Assembly (NCBI GenBank): GCA_017524545.1
Contig: JAFXVN010000022.1
Location: forward strand, 1-64,000
From: Bacteroidaceae bacterium
GTDB taxonomy: Bacteria; Bacteroidota; Bacteroidia; Bacteroidales; Bacteroidaceae
Direction: 5' to 3'
DNA: 64,000 bases
Of the stretch, positions 15,425 to 23,606 are shown piece after piece (within the stretch, counting starts at the first letter, position 1; each line of letters starts with the position of its first letter). The translations under genes and the position numbers were made by a program. The notes below the pieces were generated by a model. The model did not search any database and was not told the origin of the DNA. It was given only the letters and a program-made list of their open reading frames with translations.

Positions 15425-16804
15425 TTACCTTTCCATGAAAAGCGGGAAAAGTTCGTTGAGGAAAATGACAAGGATGCCTGTCGGTGCCACCCAGCGGACG
15501 AGGAAGAGCAACGGGCGCATCGCACGGACAGAGATGCGCCCGTTGTTCGTCATCTGCTGCTCCACAAGTTTGCGGTCAAGGTACCAACCCACGAAAAGCG
15601 TCATCAGCAAGCCGCCCAGAGGCATCAGGAACTTTGTCACCGTAAAGTCGAAGAGGTCGAAGAAGCCGCGACCGAAAAGCGTCACATCCTGCCAAGGCCC
15701 GAAGGACAAAGAACAGAAAGTGCCAAGCACCATACAGATGGCGGTCACGAGGATTGCTGCCGTTTGCCGACTTTTGCGGAAATGTTCGGAGATAAAGGCT
15801 GTGCATATCTCGTGCATACTGATGCTGCTTGTCAGGGCAGCCAGCAGCAACAGCACATAGAAAAGGAGGGCAAAGACATAGCCCACAACAGGCATCTTGC
15901 CAAACGTCAGGGCAAAGACGTTGGGCAGGGTGATGAACACCAGCCCGGGACCTGCATCGGGAGCAAGACCGACACTGAACACCGTCGGGAAAATGATGAA
16001 ACCGCTCAACACCGCCACCATCGTGTCGATAATGCAGACGTTCACAGCAGACTTGACGAGGCGTGTCTCTTCACTGAAATAGGAGGAATAGGTGACAAGG
16101 CAGCCGAGGCCGACGCTCAGGGAGAAGAAAGCCTGTCCCATTGCGCCCAACACGACTTCGGGTGTCACCTCGCTCAGGTCGGGCTTCAGGAGGAAGCGGA
16201 TGCCATCAGCAGCTCCCGGCATTGTCAGCGAAAAGAACATCAGCAAGACGATGATGACGAGCAGCATCGGCATCATCAGCTTGGAATAGCGTTCGATGCC
16301 ATGCTGTATGCCACGCACCACGACAAGGTGCGTCAGCAACAGAAAGACGGCAAGATAGATGACTGGCTTCCACGGGTCGGACACAAAGCTGTTGAATGCC
16401 TGGCCGTAGTCCGTTGAAGATTGAGGATTGACTGCCATCTGTCCCAAAGCAGATTGAGCGGTGTAGTGCAGCGTCCAGCCTGCCACAACGGAATAAAACG
16501 AAAGGACAAGGAAGCCACCCAGCACCCCCATGAGACCGGCTGCAACCCAAAGCTTGCCTGGCGAGAGTTTCCGGAAAGCTCCGATGGCGTTGCTGCGTGC
16601 CGACCGTCCGATGATGAACTCGCTAACCATGACTGGCATCGCCACCAGGAAGATGAAGCCTAAATATATAAGGATAAAAGCCGCACCGCCTCCGCGACCC
16701 ACTTCTGTCGGGAAACGCCATATATTGCCCAAACCGACAGCAGAGCCTGCCGAGGCCAGTATCACACCCAACTGACTGCCAAAGCTACCCCTTTCTGAAT
16801 GCAT
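15425..16804 (-). CDS. second SNF/NSS family sodium-dependent transporter
   Basis: A 459-residue paralogue of the next gene downstream, with the same signature (GVILASAGSAVGLGNIWRFP), MPVMVSEFIIGRSARSNA and GPGLVFITLPNVF. About 11-12 membrane segments are expected in the inner membrane. It is 43 bp upstream of the first transporter on the same strand, with a word repeat between them, so the two are probably co-transcribed from the promoter at 16846-16853. The pair may take up related amino acids. Two adjacent NSS genes could also have partitioned substrates after duplication. Substrate is not predictable here. Confidence 0.9.
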   Translation of the reverse strand: MHSERGSFGSQLGVILASAGSAVGLGNIWRFPTEVGRGGGAAFILIYLGFIFLVAMPVMVSEFIIGRSARSNAIGAFRKLSPGKLWVAAGLMGVLGGFLVLSFYSVVAGWTLHYTAQSALGQMAVNPQSSTDYGQAFNSFVSDPWKPVIYLAVFLLLTHLVVVRGIQHGIERYSKLMMPMLLVIIVLLMFFSLTMPGAADGIRFLLKPDLSEVTPEVVLGAMGQAFFSLSVGLGCLVTYSSYFSEETRLVKSAVNVCIIDTMVAVLSGFIIFPTVFSVGLAPDAGPGLVFITLPNVFALTFGKMPVVGYVFALLFYVLLLLAALTSSISMHEICTAFISEHFRKSRQTAAILVTAICMVLGTFCSLSFGPWQDVTLFGRGFFDLFDFTVTKFLMPLGGLLMTLFVGWYLDRKLVEQQMTNNGRISVRAMRPLLFLVRWVAPTGILVIFLNELFPLFMER

Positions 16805-16914
16805 AATTCATAATTCACAATTATGGCTACGCCTAAATTTTTGCGCAAAGGTACGAAGAAATTATGAATTATGAATTATGCATTATGAATTATGAATTAA
16901 AATATGTATCTTTG
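16803..16914. promoter_or_regulatory. divergent promoter region built around ATTATGA word repeats
   Basis: The minus-strand -7 box TACCTTTG (16846-16853) serves the transporter pair. The plus-strand -7 box TATCTTTG (16907-16914) serves the VanZ-like gene. Between and beside them lie runs of ATTATGA/ATTCATA words (16803-16826 and 16859-16899), about five tandem near-copies. Confidence 0.6.
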
Positions 16915-16942
16915 CAGCGGAATTGCATAAAAAGCCTATAAT

Positions 16943-17323
16943 ATGATGCGTACGTACATACTCCGCTATCCTTTTTCACTTCTTCTGACTCTGGTTATCG
17001 TTCTCCTCTCTCTTCTGCCCATACCAGACGTGAAGTTGGCAGACGATGTCCCTTTGGCCGACAAATGGACACACATGGTGATGTATGGCGTACTGACGCT
17101 GGTTATTTGGTTCGACTACAAACGCTCACACCAGCAGGACAACTTCTGGCGGCTTTTGCTTTTCGCTTTCCTCGCTCCCATCGCGATGGGCGGCGCACTT
17201 GAACTGGCACAGGCTTATCTCACCACCTGCCGCAGTGGAGAGTGGCTCGACTTCGTCGCCAATAGTATCGGCGTCTGCATCGGCACCGTCGGCGGACTGA
17301 TGATTAAAAAGGTGAAAAGGTAA
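16943..17323 (+). CDS. VanZ-like integral membrane protein
   Basis: 126 residues with four predicted membrane helices: FSLLLTLVIVLLSLLPI at the start, then KWTHMVMYGVLTLVIWF, LLLFAFLAPIAMGGALELAQ and a C-terminal ANSIGVCIGTVGGLMI. The LADKWTHMVMYG and ELAQ...GEWLDFVANSIGV motifs are typical of the VanZ family. VanZ of enterococci gives low-level teicoplanin resistance by an unclear route. Most family members have no known function and this one should not be read as a resistance gene. The last codons (KKVKR-stop) are part of a word repeat shared with the convergent VanX-like gene. Confidence 0.8.
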   Translation: MMRTYILRYPFSLLLTLVIVLLSLLPIPDVKLADDVPLADKWTHMVMYGVLTLVIWFDYKRSHQQDNFWRLLLFAFLAPIAMGGALELAQAYLTTCRSGEWLDFVANSIGVCIGTVGGLMIKKVKR

Positions 17324-17402
17324 AAAATTAAAAAGATAAAAAAGTTTTCTGCACCCCCTTTCAACTTTTTACCTTTTCAACTTTTCACTTTTTCAGTTGC
17401 TG
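17306..17402. repeat. inverted word repeat between convergent genes, possible bidirectional terminator
   Basis: AAAAAGGTGAAAAGGTAAAAAATT is mirrored by CAACTTTTTACCTTTTCAACTTTTCACTTTTTCAG. The stop codons of the VanZ-like and VanX-like genes both lie inside it. The A/T tracts flanking the arms could end transcription in both directions. Confidence 0.6.
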
Positions 17403-18176
17403 TACTGGGAAGTTGAAGTAGGTGTCTGGGAAAGGTTCGTCGCACAGGGTGAAGTGCCACCATTCTGTGGGGAAGGGCTTGAAGCCGTGGCGCATCATTG
17501 CCTCGCGGAGAATCATGCGGTTGCAGAACTGCTCCGGGGTGATGTTTCTGCCGACAGGACTCTTGCTGTTGTCGCCCGTGTAAGTCGAGGTCTCGGGGTC
17601 GCCGCAGAAATCAGGATGGCTCTCTGGACCAAACCAGTCGAAGGTGCCGCCCATGTCGAGTTCCTTTTCCGAAGCCATGTCGAAGAGCGTCAAATCGACG
17701 GTCGAACCTCTGGTGTGACCGCTCTTGGCACAGATATACTCTTGGTCGAAGAGCACGCTCTTGTCGAGGTCGGGATAAAAGTACTGACGCATCATGGTGT
17801 CGGGAAGGGCTTCTGCCCAGCGCACGAAGTGGTCAACAGCCTGTTGCGGACGGTAGGCATCATATATCTTCAGGCGGTAGCCGAGTGCCTTTACATCATC
17901 GCTCACGGCACGCAAGCTGTCGGCAGCCTCTTTTGTCAGCAGTGCCGTCGGCTCAAGATAGCCGTCGATGCGTGCCCCAACGAAGTTGTAGGTACCGAAG
18001 TAGCGAATCTCCAAGATGGCATCGGGCACAGCATCGGTCAACGTCACGAACTGGCTGGAGTCTTCCTCTGGGCAGGCTGGACGGTTCTGAAAGTAATTAG
18101 CGAAACGGAAGCCGGCATACGCGAATATGATTAGCAGGGCGATAATCGCCAGCAAATATGGGGTTGTTTTCTTCAT
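17385..18176 (-). CDS. VanX-like D-alanyl-D-alanine dipeptidase (peptidase M15D)
   Basis: 263 residues with an N-terminal membrane segment (YLLAIIALLIIFAYAGFRFA) and a catalytic domain outside the cytoplasmic membrane. Zinc and catalytic residues are visible: S-G-H154-...-D161 (SGHTRGSTVDL) and E238-W-W-H241. KIYDAYRPQQAV is the conserved YRP segment. M15D enzymes cleave D-Ala-D-Ala dipeptide and help recycle or trim peptidoglycan precursors. In Bacteroidota such genes are usually housekeeping and not linked to vancomycin resistance. The start at 18176 is chosen because it places the membrane anchor at the N-terminus. TAACTTTG about 38 bp upstream is the likely -7 box. Confidence 0.88.
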   Translation of the reverse strand: MKKTTPYLLAIIALLIIFAYAGFRFANYFQNRPACPEEDSSQFVTLTDAVPDAILEIRYFGTYNFVGARIDGYLEPTALLTKEAADSLRAVSDDVKALGYRLKIYDAYRPQQAVDHFVRWAEALPDTMMRQYFYPDLDKSVLFDQEYICAKSGHTRGSTVDLTLFDMASEKELDMGGTFDWFGPESHPDFCGDPETSTYTGDNSKSPVGRNITPEQFCNRMILREAMMRHGFKPFPTEWWHFTLCDEPFPDTYFNFPVQQLKK

Positions 18177-18299
18177 AGTATTATGTTTTTTTAACAGCTT
18201 TATCTGCTGCAAAGTTACGACATTTTCCCGATTTTCAGCTGTCATAAATGTCATAACACAAGAAAAAACAGCCATTATGATGTATTTTTCTTAAAAAAA

Positions 18300-18331
18300 T
18301 TTGGCAGATTGAAGTTTCTTGCGTAATTTTG
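18300..18331 (+). promoter_or_regulatory. promoter of the 18546-19733 gene pair
   Basis: TTTG (18300-18303), a 20-bp spacer and TAATTTTG (18324-18331) form a consensus promoter. Transcription would leave a leader of about 205 nt before the first ATG. Confidence 0.65.
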
Positions 18332-18430
18332 CACCTGACCAAGCCTGTCAGACGAAGGCAGGGCAGGTTAGACATAACAATAATGTAATCCTGAGGCTGA
18401 AGACATCACAATATAGAGACAGCCAAAGGG

Positions 18431-18484
18431 GGAAAGGAGTTATCAGACATTACCGCCTGTACATTCAAACTCCCACTCCTTTCC
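18431..18484 (+). promoter_or_regulatory. stem-loop in a long 5' leader
   Basis: GGAAAGGAGT (18431-18440) pairs perfectly with ACTCCTTTCC (18475-18484) around a 34-nt loop. It lies 60 bp before the ATG at 18546. The left arm contains an AGGAG sequence, so folding could control access to a ribosome or protein. No known riboswitch was recognised. Confidence 0.4.
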
Positions 18485-18545
18485 AAAAGAAAAGATGTAA
18501 TCACGCCAAATTGGGGAGTCAGGAGGCAGCTTAAAGACTTTATTT

Positions 18546-19067
18546 ATGAAAAAGTTTTTACTTAGTGTTGCTTGTTGCATGATTGGCATGAGTGCCTCTG
18601 CACAGAAAACGACAGTAACCACTACCACAGCACACCGTGAAACTACCTACCAGCTTACTCAGGCGCGTATGCCACAAGTTTGGGTAGAGCCTTTGGTAAA
18701 ACCCTTAGTGGTAGAAGTGGATATTATGAAAGACCAGCCTACTTTTTGGAAAACGACACTTCCTAAATATAAAGTAGAAGACGATTTGGAGGGTAAGATT
18801 GAAAACGTTTATAACTATGGTATCTTCCTTTACACCGACGCCACAAATTCTGACATGATAGTTGCCGCCACATACAACTTTTATACCAACCCCAAACGTA
18901 CAAACGAGGAAGATTGGTACATCTTGGAGATTAAAGGGTTCCCTGCAAAATTCAAAGAATGGCACACCGCCACTACTGCCGACTACGAATGGATGAAGAT
19001 TAAGTACCTCTATTCGGACAACAAGACGAACAAGGATGTCTTTGAAAAAATTTCAGAAAATAAATAA
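18546..19067 (+). CDS. exported protein of unknown function
   Basis: 173 residues with a signal peptide (MKKFLLSVACCMIGMSASAQ) followed by a Thr-rich segment (TTVTTTTAHRETTYQ). The rest is a mixed alpha/beta sequence with several aromatic motifs (DWYILEIKGFPAKFKEW, YEWMKIKYLY). I do not recognise the family. It is followed 21 bp later by a gene for an outer-membrane beta-barrel protein whose mature N-terminus carries a similar Thr-rich stretch. The two probably form an operon from the promoter at 18300, and the proteins may interact. Localisation is periplasmic or surface by signal peptide only. Confidence 0.7.
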   Translation: MKKFLLSVACCMIGMSASAQKTTVTTTTAHRETTYQLTQARMPQVWVEPLVKPLVVEVDIMKDQPTFWKTTLPKYKVEDDLEGKIENVYNYGIFLYTDATNSDMIVAATYNFYTNPKRTNEEDWYILEIKGFPAKFKEWHTATTADYEWMKIKYLYSDNKTNKDVFEKISENK

Positions 19068-19088
19068 TCACTTAAAACTTAAAACAAC

Positions 19089-19733
19089 ATGAAGAAATTA
19101 TTTACACTGGCTGCCGTAGCTCTGTTTGTAGGCACGACAGCATCGGCTCAGATTGGTGAATCCAAGAGCAAGAAGATTGAAACCACCTACACCACCACGA
19201 CTAGGGAGGTAACACAACAGTACGAAAACTACAACCGCATCATTTTCGGTTGGGCGCCCACAACATTTTCACTTGATGACGAGAGCGAAATGATACATGG
19301 TTTTGACTTCGGCTGGAACATTGGCATAAACGTGACCCGCGGAAAGCGTCTGCCTATTTATGTTGAAACGGGTTTCTTAATGAACGCTGCTTTTGGAGAA
19401 TGCCTTTCAGAAAGCGACAAGCTGCTCAACTTTGAGATTCCTATTAATGCAACTTATCGATTCAAAATTCCAAACACAAGAATTTTTATCAGCCCCTTCT
19501 TTGGTTTCCACTTCAAGGTAAACACACTCTGGTTGGATGATGATGCAGATAGCTATTTCGAATATGACGACACAAACCGTTTCCAAATGGGTATGCAACT
19601 AGGTGCTAACTTTGATATCTACAATTTCCACATGGGATTCGGTTGGAATTATGATTTCATTCCTATTGCAGAAATTCATAAGGAAAACCTTACTACCAGC
19701 GGCGCACGCATCAACATAGGTGTTACCTTCTAA
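19089..19733 (+). CDS. small outer-membrane beta-barrel protein
   Basis: 214 residues with a signal peptide (MKKLFTLAAVALFVGTTASA), then KKIETTYTTTTREVTQQYE, then alternating hydrophobic/polar strands (GFDFGWNIGINVTRGKRLPIYVE, FEIPINATYRFKIP). It ends in GARINIGVTF with a terminal phenylalanine, a hallmark of outer-membrane barrels recognised by the assembly machinery. About eight strands would fit the length, as in OmpX/OmpW-like or PorT-family barrels. It is the second gene of a two-gene unit and is followed by a strong terminator. No ligand or function can be assigned. Confidence 0.75.
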   Translation: MKKLFTLAAVALFVGTTASAQIGESKSKKIETTYTTTTREVTQQYENYNRIIFGWAPTTFSLDDESEMIHGFDFGWNIGINVTRGKRLPIYVETGFLMNAAFGECLSESDKLLNFEIPINATYRFKIPNTRIFISPFFGFHFKVNTLWLDDDADSYFEYDDTNRFQMGMQLGANFDIYNFHMGFGWNYDFIPIAEIHKENLTTSGARINIGVTF

Positions 19734-19774
19734 CAGTATTGCTGACAGCAAAATCTCACAACAAAAAATATCGA

Positions 19775-19810
19775 AAAAGGTCGGATTCCTCACTTGGAGT
19801 CCGACCTTTT
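19775..19810. terminator. bidirectional intrinsic terminator
   Basis: AAAAGGTCGGA (19775-19785) and TCCGACCTTTT (19800-19810) form a perfect 11-bp stem with A/T tracts on both sides. It separates the barrel gene from the convergent GH76 gene. Confidence 0.85.
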
Positions 19811-19812
19811 CG

Positions 19813-21261
19813 TCACTTGACGAGAATCTTCTTGCGTTGGAAAATGTAGAGGCCGCTGTCAAGCTGGTGCACTTGCTCGGGGGTGGCGTTCCTCATCACC
19901 AGCCTGCCTTCGGGGGTATAGACATCGGACGGGCCGTCGTACTTCTTTTCTCCGGGCTTGCTGTCAAGGGCTGTCGCTGTGTCGGAGGCGGGGAACATTA
20001 GCATGAGGGCAGGCATACCGCTGGCGCCGTAGCTCTCCACGACATCGTCGGCCGAGGTTGCCTTGGCAAAGTTGCCTATCTGGATGCCGCGCGTCTGATC
20101 CATGTTGGTGTAGGCCTTCTGCAGGTTGCGCTGGATGTGCGACATGTACTTCTTCATCAGAGCCTCGCTCAAACCGCAGTCGTAGATGAGCATTTTGATA
20201 TACTGCGCATAGATGGCAGCATAGATGCCCTGCTCATAACCCGTCTCGTACCTGAGGATGGCGCTTGTGCACATGTTGCTTATCACATAGTCGGCTGCAC
20301 GTTTTGCCTTGGTCAAGTAGCTGATTTCATGCGTCAGGATATAGAGCATACAGCTGGCGCCGATGTAGGTGGCCTGGTTGTAGAGGTGGTCGCTGTACTC
20401 AGGGCCTCCGCCGTGGATGCCGTCTGCCACACGTCCGCTGCTGTTGACCAATGTCTTGTCCGCCCAGGCATAGATTTCCTTGGCTTTCTCAAGATACCAT
20501 TCCTTGGTCTGTCGCGTCGGACGCTCGCCAGTGGGTGCTGTGCGCCCTTCGGGAACAAGCCGGTGGAGCAGGCAGGCCGCGATGACGGTCGGGAAATTGA
20601 TGCAGGCAGAGCGGAAGTCGCCCGGCTGATGCGGGTTGGCATGTTCTATGGGCTGCCATTCCCAGAACATACCGCCGCCCGATGCACCAGAGAAGCGGGC
20701 TGGGTCGGCGTACGAACCATCGTCGCCCACCTTGGCAGAGCCGTACCACACACGGCAGAAACTTTTCTCTGAATAATTCAGGTACTCTGCCTTGCCAAAT
20801 GTCTCGTAGGCACGCGCCAAGGCACATGTCCACCACATGATGTCGTCATAGACAAACCAGCCATTGTTCGTGTTGGGGTTGTGGAAGTCGAAGTTCACAT
20901 AGTGCGACTTCTCGCCACTATAGATGCTATTGTGAAGCGTCTGGTACCTCTTCATGCGCGTCTGGTCGCCTTCGAGCTTGGCACGGTTGTAGGCATTGAT
21001 GACCATGTCGTACATGATGGCTTGGCACCAGATGGCAGCGGCACAGCCCGAGACATCGTTGTCGCGGTAGCCATTGCCCCGGTGGTCGGCACTGGGCTGC
21101 TTGGTATCGGCCTTGTAGATGTTGCGCGACTTGTCGAGGAAAGCGGTGTTGAAGTCTTCATAAGCTTTCCACTGCGCCTCGTTGTCGTAAGTGATGGCAA
21201 CTTGGGCACTGGCAAATGCAGCACCTGCCAGGAAACAGAGGAGGATTGAAAGTCGTTTCAT
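19813..21261 (-). CDS. GH76 family alpha-1,6-mannanase-like glycosidase
   Basis: 482 residues. The start at 21261 gives a signal peptide (MKRLSILLCFLAGAAFASAQ). The adjacent aspartates typical of GH76 are at 139-140 (WFVYDDIMWW), within an (alpha/alpha)6-type pattern of helices (CALARAYETFGKAEYL, KAKEIYAWADKTLV, VADGIHGGG). GH76 enzymes cut the alpha-1,6-mannan backbone, for example of fungal mannan. The C-terminal DVYTPEGRLV...GLYIFQRKKILVK tail matches the short module on other secreted proteins here. It is last in an operon after a GH92 alpha-mannosidase, 4 bp downstream, so both probably act on the same mannose-rich glycan. Confidence 0.88.
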   Translation of the reverse strand: MKRLSILLCFLAGAAFASAQVAITYDNEAQWKAYEDFNTAFLDKSRNIYKADTKQPSADHRGNGYRDNDVSGCAAAIWCQAIMYDMVINAYNRAKLEGDQTRMKRYQTLHNSIYSGEKSHYVNFDFHNPNTNNGWFVYDDIMWWTCALARAYETFGKAEYLNYSEKSFCRVWYGSAKVGDDGSYADPARFSGASGGGMFWEWQPIEHANPHQPGDFRSACINFPTVIAACLLHRLVPEGRTAPTGERPTRQTKEWYLEKAKEIYAWADKTLVNSSGRVADGIHGGGPEYSDHLYNQATYIGASCMLYILTHEISYLTKAKRAADYVISNMCTSAILRYETGYEQGIYAAIYAQYIKMLIYDCGLSEALMKKYMSHIQRNLQKAYTNMDQTRGIQIGNFAKATSADDVVESYGASGMPALMLMFPASDTATALDSKPGEKKYDGPSDVYTPEGRLVMRNATPEQVHQLDSGLYIFQRKKILVK

Positions 21262-21265
21262 TGGT

Positions 21266-23569
21266 TTATTTCTTTTTCTTTCCCTTAGCTGCGGGCTTGT
21301 ATTCCTTACTGAAGGAATAGGGAGCAGCCTCGGCACTTGTGCCGCGCTGGCGGTTGGGCTGTGCCTGCATAGTGTAGTCCATCTTCATGCCTGCAATGAG
21401 GTCGGTATGCTTCACATAGTTGACGTTATGCTCTGCACCGTTCACTTTGAGCGCACCGACGTAGCGGTTTTCGTCGCTCTGCTGCGGAGCGGTGATGACC
21501 ACGTCCTTGCCGTTCTCGAGATGCAAAGTCATCTTTTTGAAGTAAGGTGCACCAAGCACATACTCGCCGCTGCCTGGGCAGACAGGATAGAAGCCCATCG
21601 CCGTGAAGATGTACCAAGCGGAAGTCTGTCCGTTATCCTCGTCGCCGCAGTAGCCGTCGGCATGGGCGTTGTACATACGGTTCATGGTCTCGCGAAGCCA
21701 GTACTGGCTCTTCCAGGGCTGTCCACTATAGGCATACATATATATCATGTGCTGGATAGGCTGGTTGCCGTGAGCGTAGTTGCCCATGTTCATAATCTGC
21801 ATCTCACGTATCTCGTGGATGACGCCGCCATAGTAGCTGTCGTCGAAGATAGGAGGCAGGATGAAGACACTATCGAGCATTCGGTTGAAGGTGTCATTGC
21901 CGCCCATGAGGTCGATGAGTCCCTGCGGGTCGTGGAACACGCTCCATGAGTAGTGCCAGCTGTTGCCCTCGGTGAAGGCATCGCCCCACTTGAAGGGGTT
22001 GAAGTTGGGTGCCCATTCGCCGTTGGCAAGCTTGCCCCGCATCAGGTTATAGCTCTTGTCGAAGAGGTTCTTGTAGTTCATGGCGTGCTCGGCATAGACG
22101 TTGATTTCCTTCTCTGGCTTGCCGAGAGCCTGACCGAGCTTGTAGATGCTCCAGTCGTCGAAGGCATACTCCAAGGTGCGTGCTGCACTTTCGTTGATGC
22201 TGTCGTAGGGAACATAGCCCAGCCTGTTGTAGGTTTGCCACTGCTTGCGTCCGCTGGTAGTGCGGGGCAGGTCGGCATTGGCTCCATGCTTCACAGCTTC
22301 CCAAAGGGCATCGATGTCGTAGCCGCGAATGCCTTTGAGGTAAGCATCTGCCACAACAGAAGCCGAATTGTTGCCCACCATGCAGGCACGATGGCCTGGC
22401 GCACTCCATTCGGGCAGGAAGCCGCTCTCCTTATAAGCATTCGCCCAGCCCTCCTGCATCTTCTGGCTCATGCTTGGGTACATGAGGTTGACCAAGGGGA
22501 AGAGGGCGCGGAAGGTGTCCCAGAAGCCTGTGTCGGCAAAGAGATAGCCGGGCAGCACCTGTCCGTTGTAGGGGCTGTAGTGTACCACCTCGCCCTTCGC
22601 GTTAATCTCATAGAAGCTGCGAGGGAAGAGGGTGCTGCGGTAGAGGCAGCTGTAGAAGGTGCGCAGGCGGTCAACGTCGCTGTTGTCATCCACATCGATG
22701 ACGTTCAGCACCTTGTTCCATTCCTGACGGCCAGCCTCTGCAATCTCTTCGAGCGTCTTGCTGCCAAGTTCCTTGAGATTCTGCTCTGCCTGCTCGATGC
22801 TGATGAACGAGCTGGCCACACGGACATTGATTTGTTCGCCGCGCTTTGCTGTCTGGAAGCCGACGGCAGCTGCTGCGTGCTTGCTCTTCATCTCGAGGTT
22901 CTTGCTCTCCTTGCCCTCATCGGCTGTTGAGGTGTAGGTGAAGGGGCGGTCGAATTGCAGCACGAAGTAGTTCTTGAAGCCCTCGGGCACGCCGCCGCTG
23001 TTGCGTGTGGTATAGCCAACAACCTTATTCTCGCCGGGGATGACCTTGACGTAGGAGCCACGGTCGAAAGCATCAACGATGACGAAGTTCTTACCTTCGG
23101 GACAGGTGAAGCGGAAGATGGCGGCACGGCTTGTGGGTGCTATCTCGGTCGTGATGTCGTAGTCGGCAAGATATACCTTATAATAATGCGGCTTGCTCAC
23201 CTCTGCCTTGTGCGAGAACCAGCTGGCGCGTTTGTTCTCGTCGTAGATGGGCGCGTCGCTTGCCTCGGGCATGATGTTGAACATGGCGTAGTCGTTCATC
23301 CAGGGGCTTGGCTGGTGCGTCTGCTTGAAACCGCGTATCTGCTCGGCATCGTAGGTGTAGCACCATCCGTCACCCATCTTGCCTGTCTGGGGTGTCCAGA
23401 AGTTCATGCCCCAAGGCAAGGCGATGGCGGGATAGGTATTGCCCGTGGAGAGGCTGTGCGTGGAGTGCGAGCCGACAAGCGGGTTGACATACTGCACAGG
23501 GTCGTCGATGGCTCTCAAGCCTGCTACAGCAAGCATGGCAAAGCCCAAAAAGGCTATTCTCTTCTTCAT
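21266..23569 (-). CDS. GH92 alpha-mannosidase, first copy
   Basis: 767 residues with a signal peptide (MKKRIAFLGFAMLAVAGLRA). GH92 landmarks are YVNPLVGSHSTHSLSTGNTY, FWDTFRALFPLVNLMYPSM, NNSASVVADAYLKGI, EGNSWHYSWSVFHDPQGLI and EDNGQTSAWYIFTAMGFYPV. These enzymes are calcium-dependent exo-alpha-mannosidases that invert configuration and trim side chains of N-glycans or fungal mannan in the periplasm or at the surface. The exact linkage preference cannot be read. It lies between a DUF1080 gene and a GH76 gene on the same strand with short spacers. The C-terminus is lysine-rich (KPAAKGKKKK) and lacks the tail module of its neighbours. Confidence 0.92.
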   Translation of the reverse strand: MKKRIAFLGFAMLAVAGLRAIDDPVQYVNPLVGSHSTHSLSTGNTYPAIALPWGMNFWTPQTGKMGDGWCYTYDAEQIRGFKQTHQPSPWMNDYAMFNIMPEASDAPIYDENKRASWFSHKAEVSKPHYYKVYLADYDITTEIAPTSRAAIFRFTCPEGKNFVIVDAFDRGSYVKVIPGENKVVGYTTRNSGGVPEGFKNYFVLQFDRPFTYTSTADEGKESKNLEMKSKHAAAAVGFQTAKRGEQINVRVASSFISIEQAEQNLKELGSKTLEEIAEAGRQEWNKVLNVIDVDDNSDVDRLRTFYSCLYRSTLFPRSFYEINAKGEVVHYSPYNGQVLPGYLFADTGFWDTFRALFPLVNLMYPSMSQKMQEGWANAYKESGFLPEWSAPGHRACMVGNNSASVVADAYLKGIRGYDIDALWEAVKHGANADLPRTTSGRKQWQTYNRLGYVPYDSINESAARTLEYAFDDWSIYKLGQALGKPEKEINVYAEHAMNYKNLFDKSYNLMRGKLANGEWAPNFNPFKWGDAFTEGNSWHYSWSVFHDPQGLIDLMGGNDTFNRMLDSVFILPPIFDDSYYGGVIHEIREMQIMNMGNYAHGNQPIQHMIYMYAYSGQPWKSQYWLRETMNRMYNAHADGYCGDEDNGQTSAWYIFTAMGFYPVCPGSGEYVLGAPYFKKMTLHLENGKDVVITAPQQSDENRYVGALKVNGAEHNVNYVKHTDLIAGMKMDYTMQAQPNRQRGTSAEAAPYSFSKEYKPAAKGKKKK

Positions 23570-23570
23570 T

Positions 23571-23602
23571 AAACTATGAACTATGAATTATGAACTATGA
23601 AC
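23571..23602. repeat. word repeat in the spacer before the GH92 gene
   Basis: AAACTATGAACTATGAATTATGAACTATGAAC: about four copies of AACTATG. It fills nearly the whole gap between the DUF1080 and GH92 genes. Confidence 0.75.
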
Positions 23603-23606
23603 TTCT

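Noticed and set aside
16943-18176. Vancomycin-resistance cluster (VanZ plus VanX)
   Set aside because: The genes are convergent, there is no VanA-type ligase, VanH or VanRS, and both families are common housekeeping genes in this phylum.
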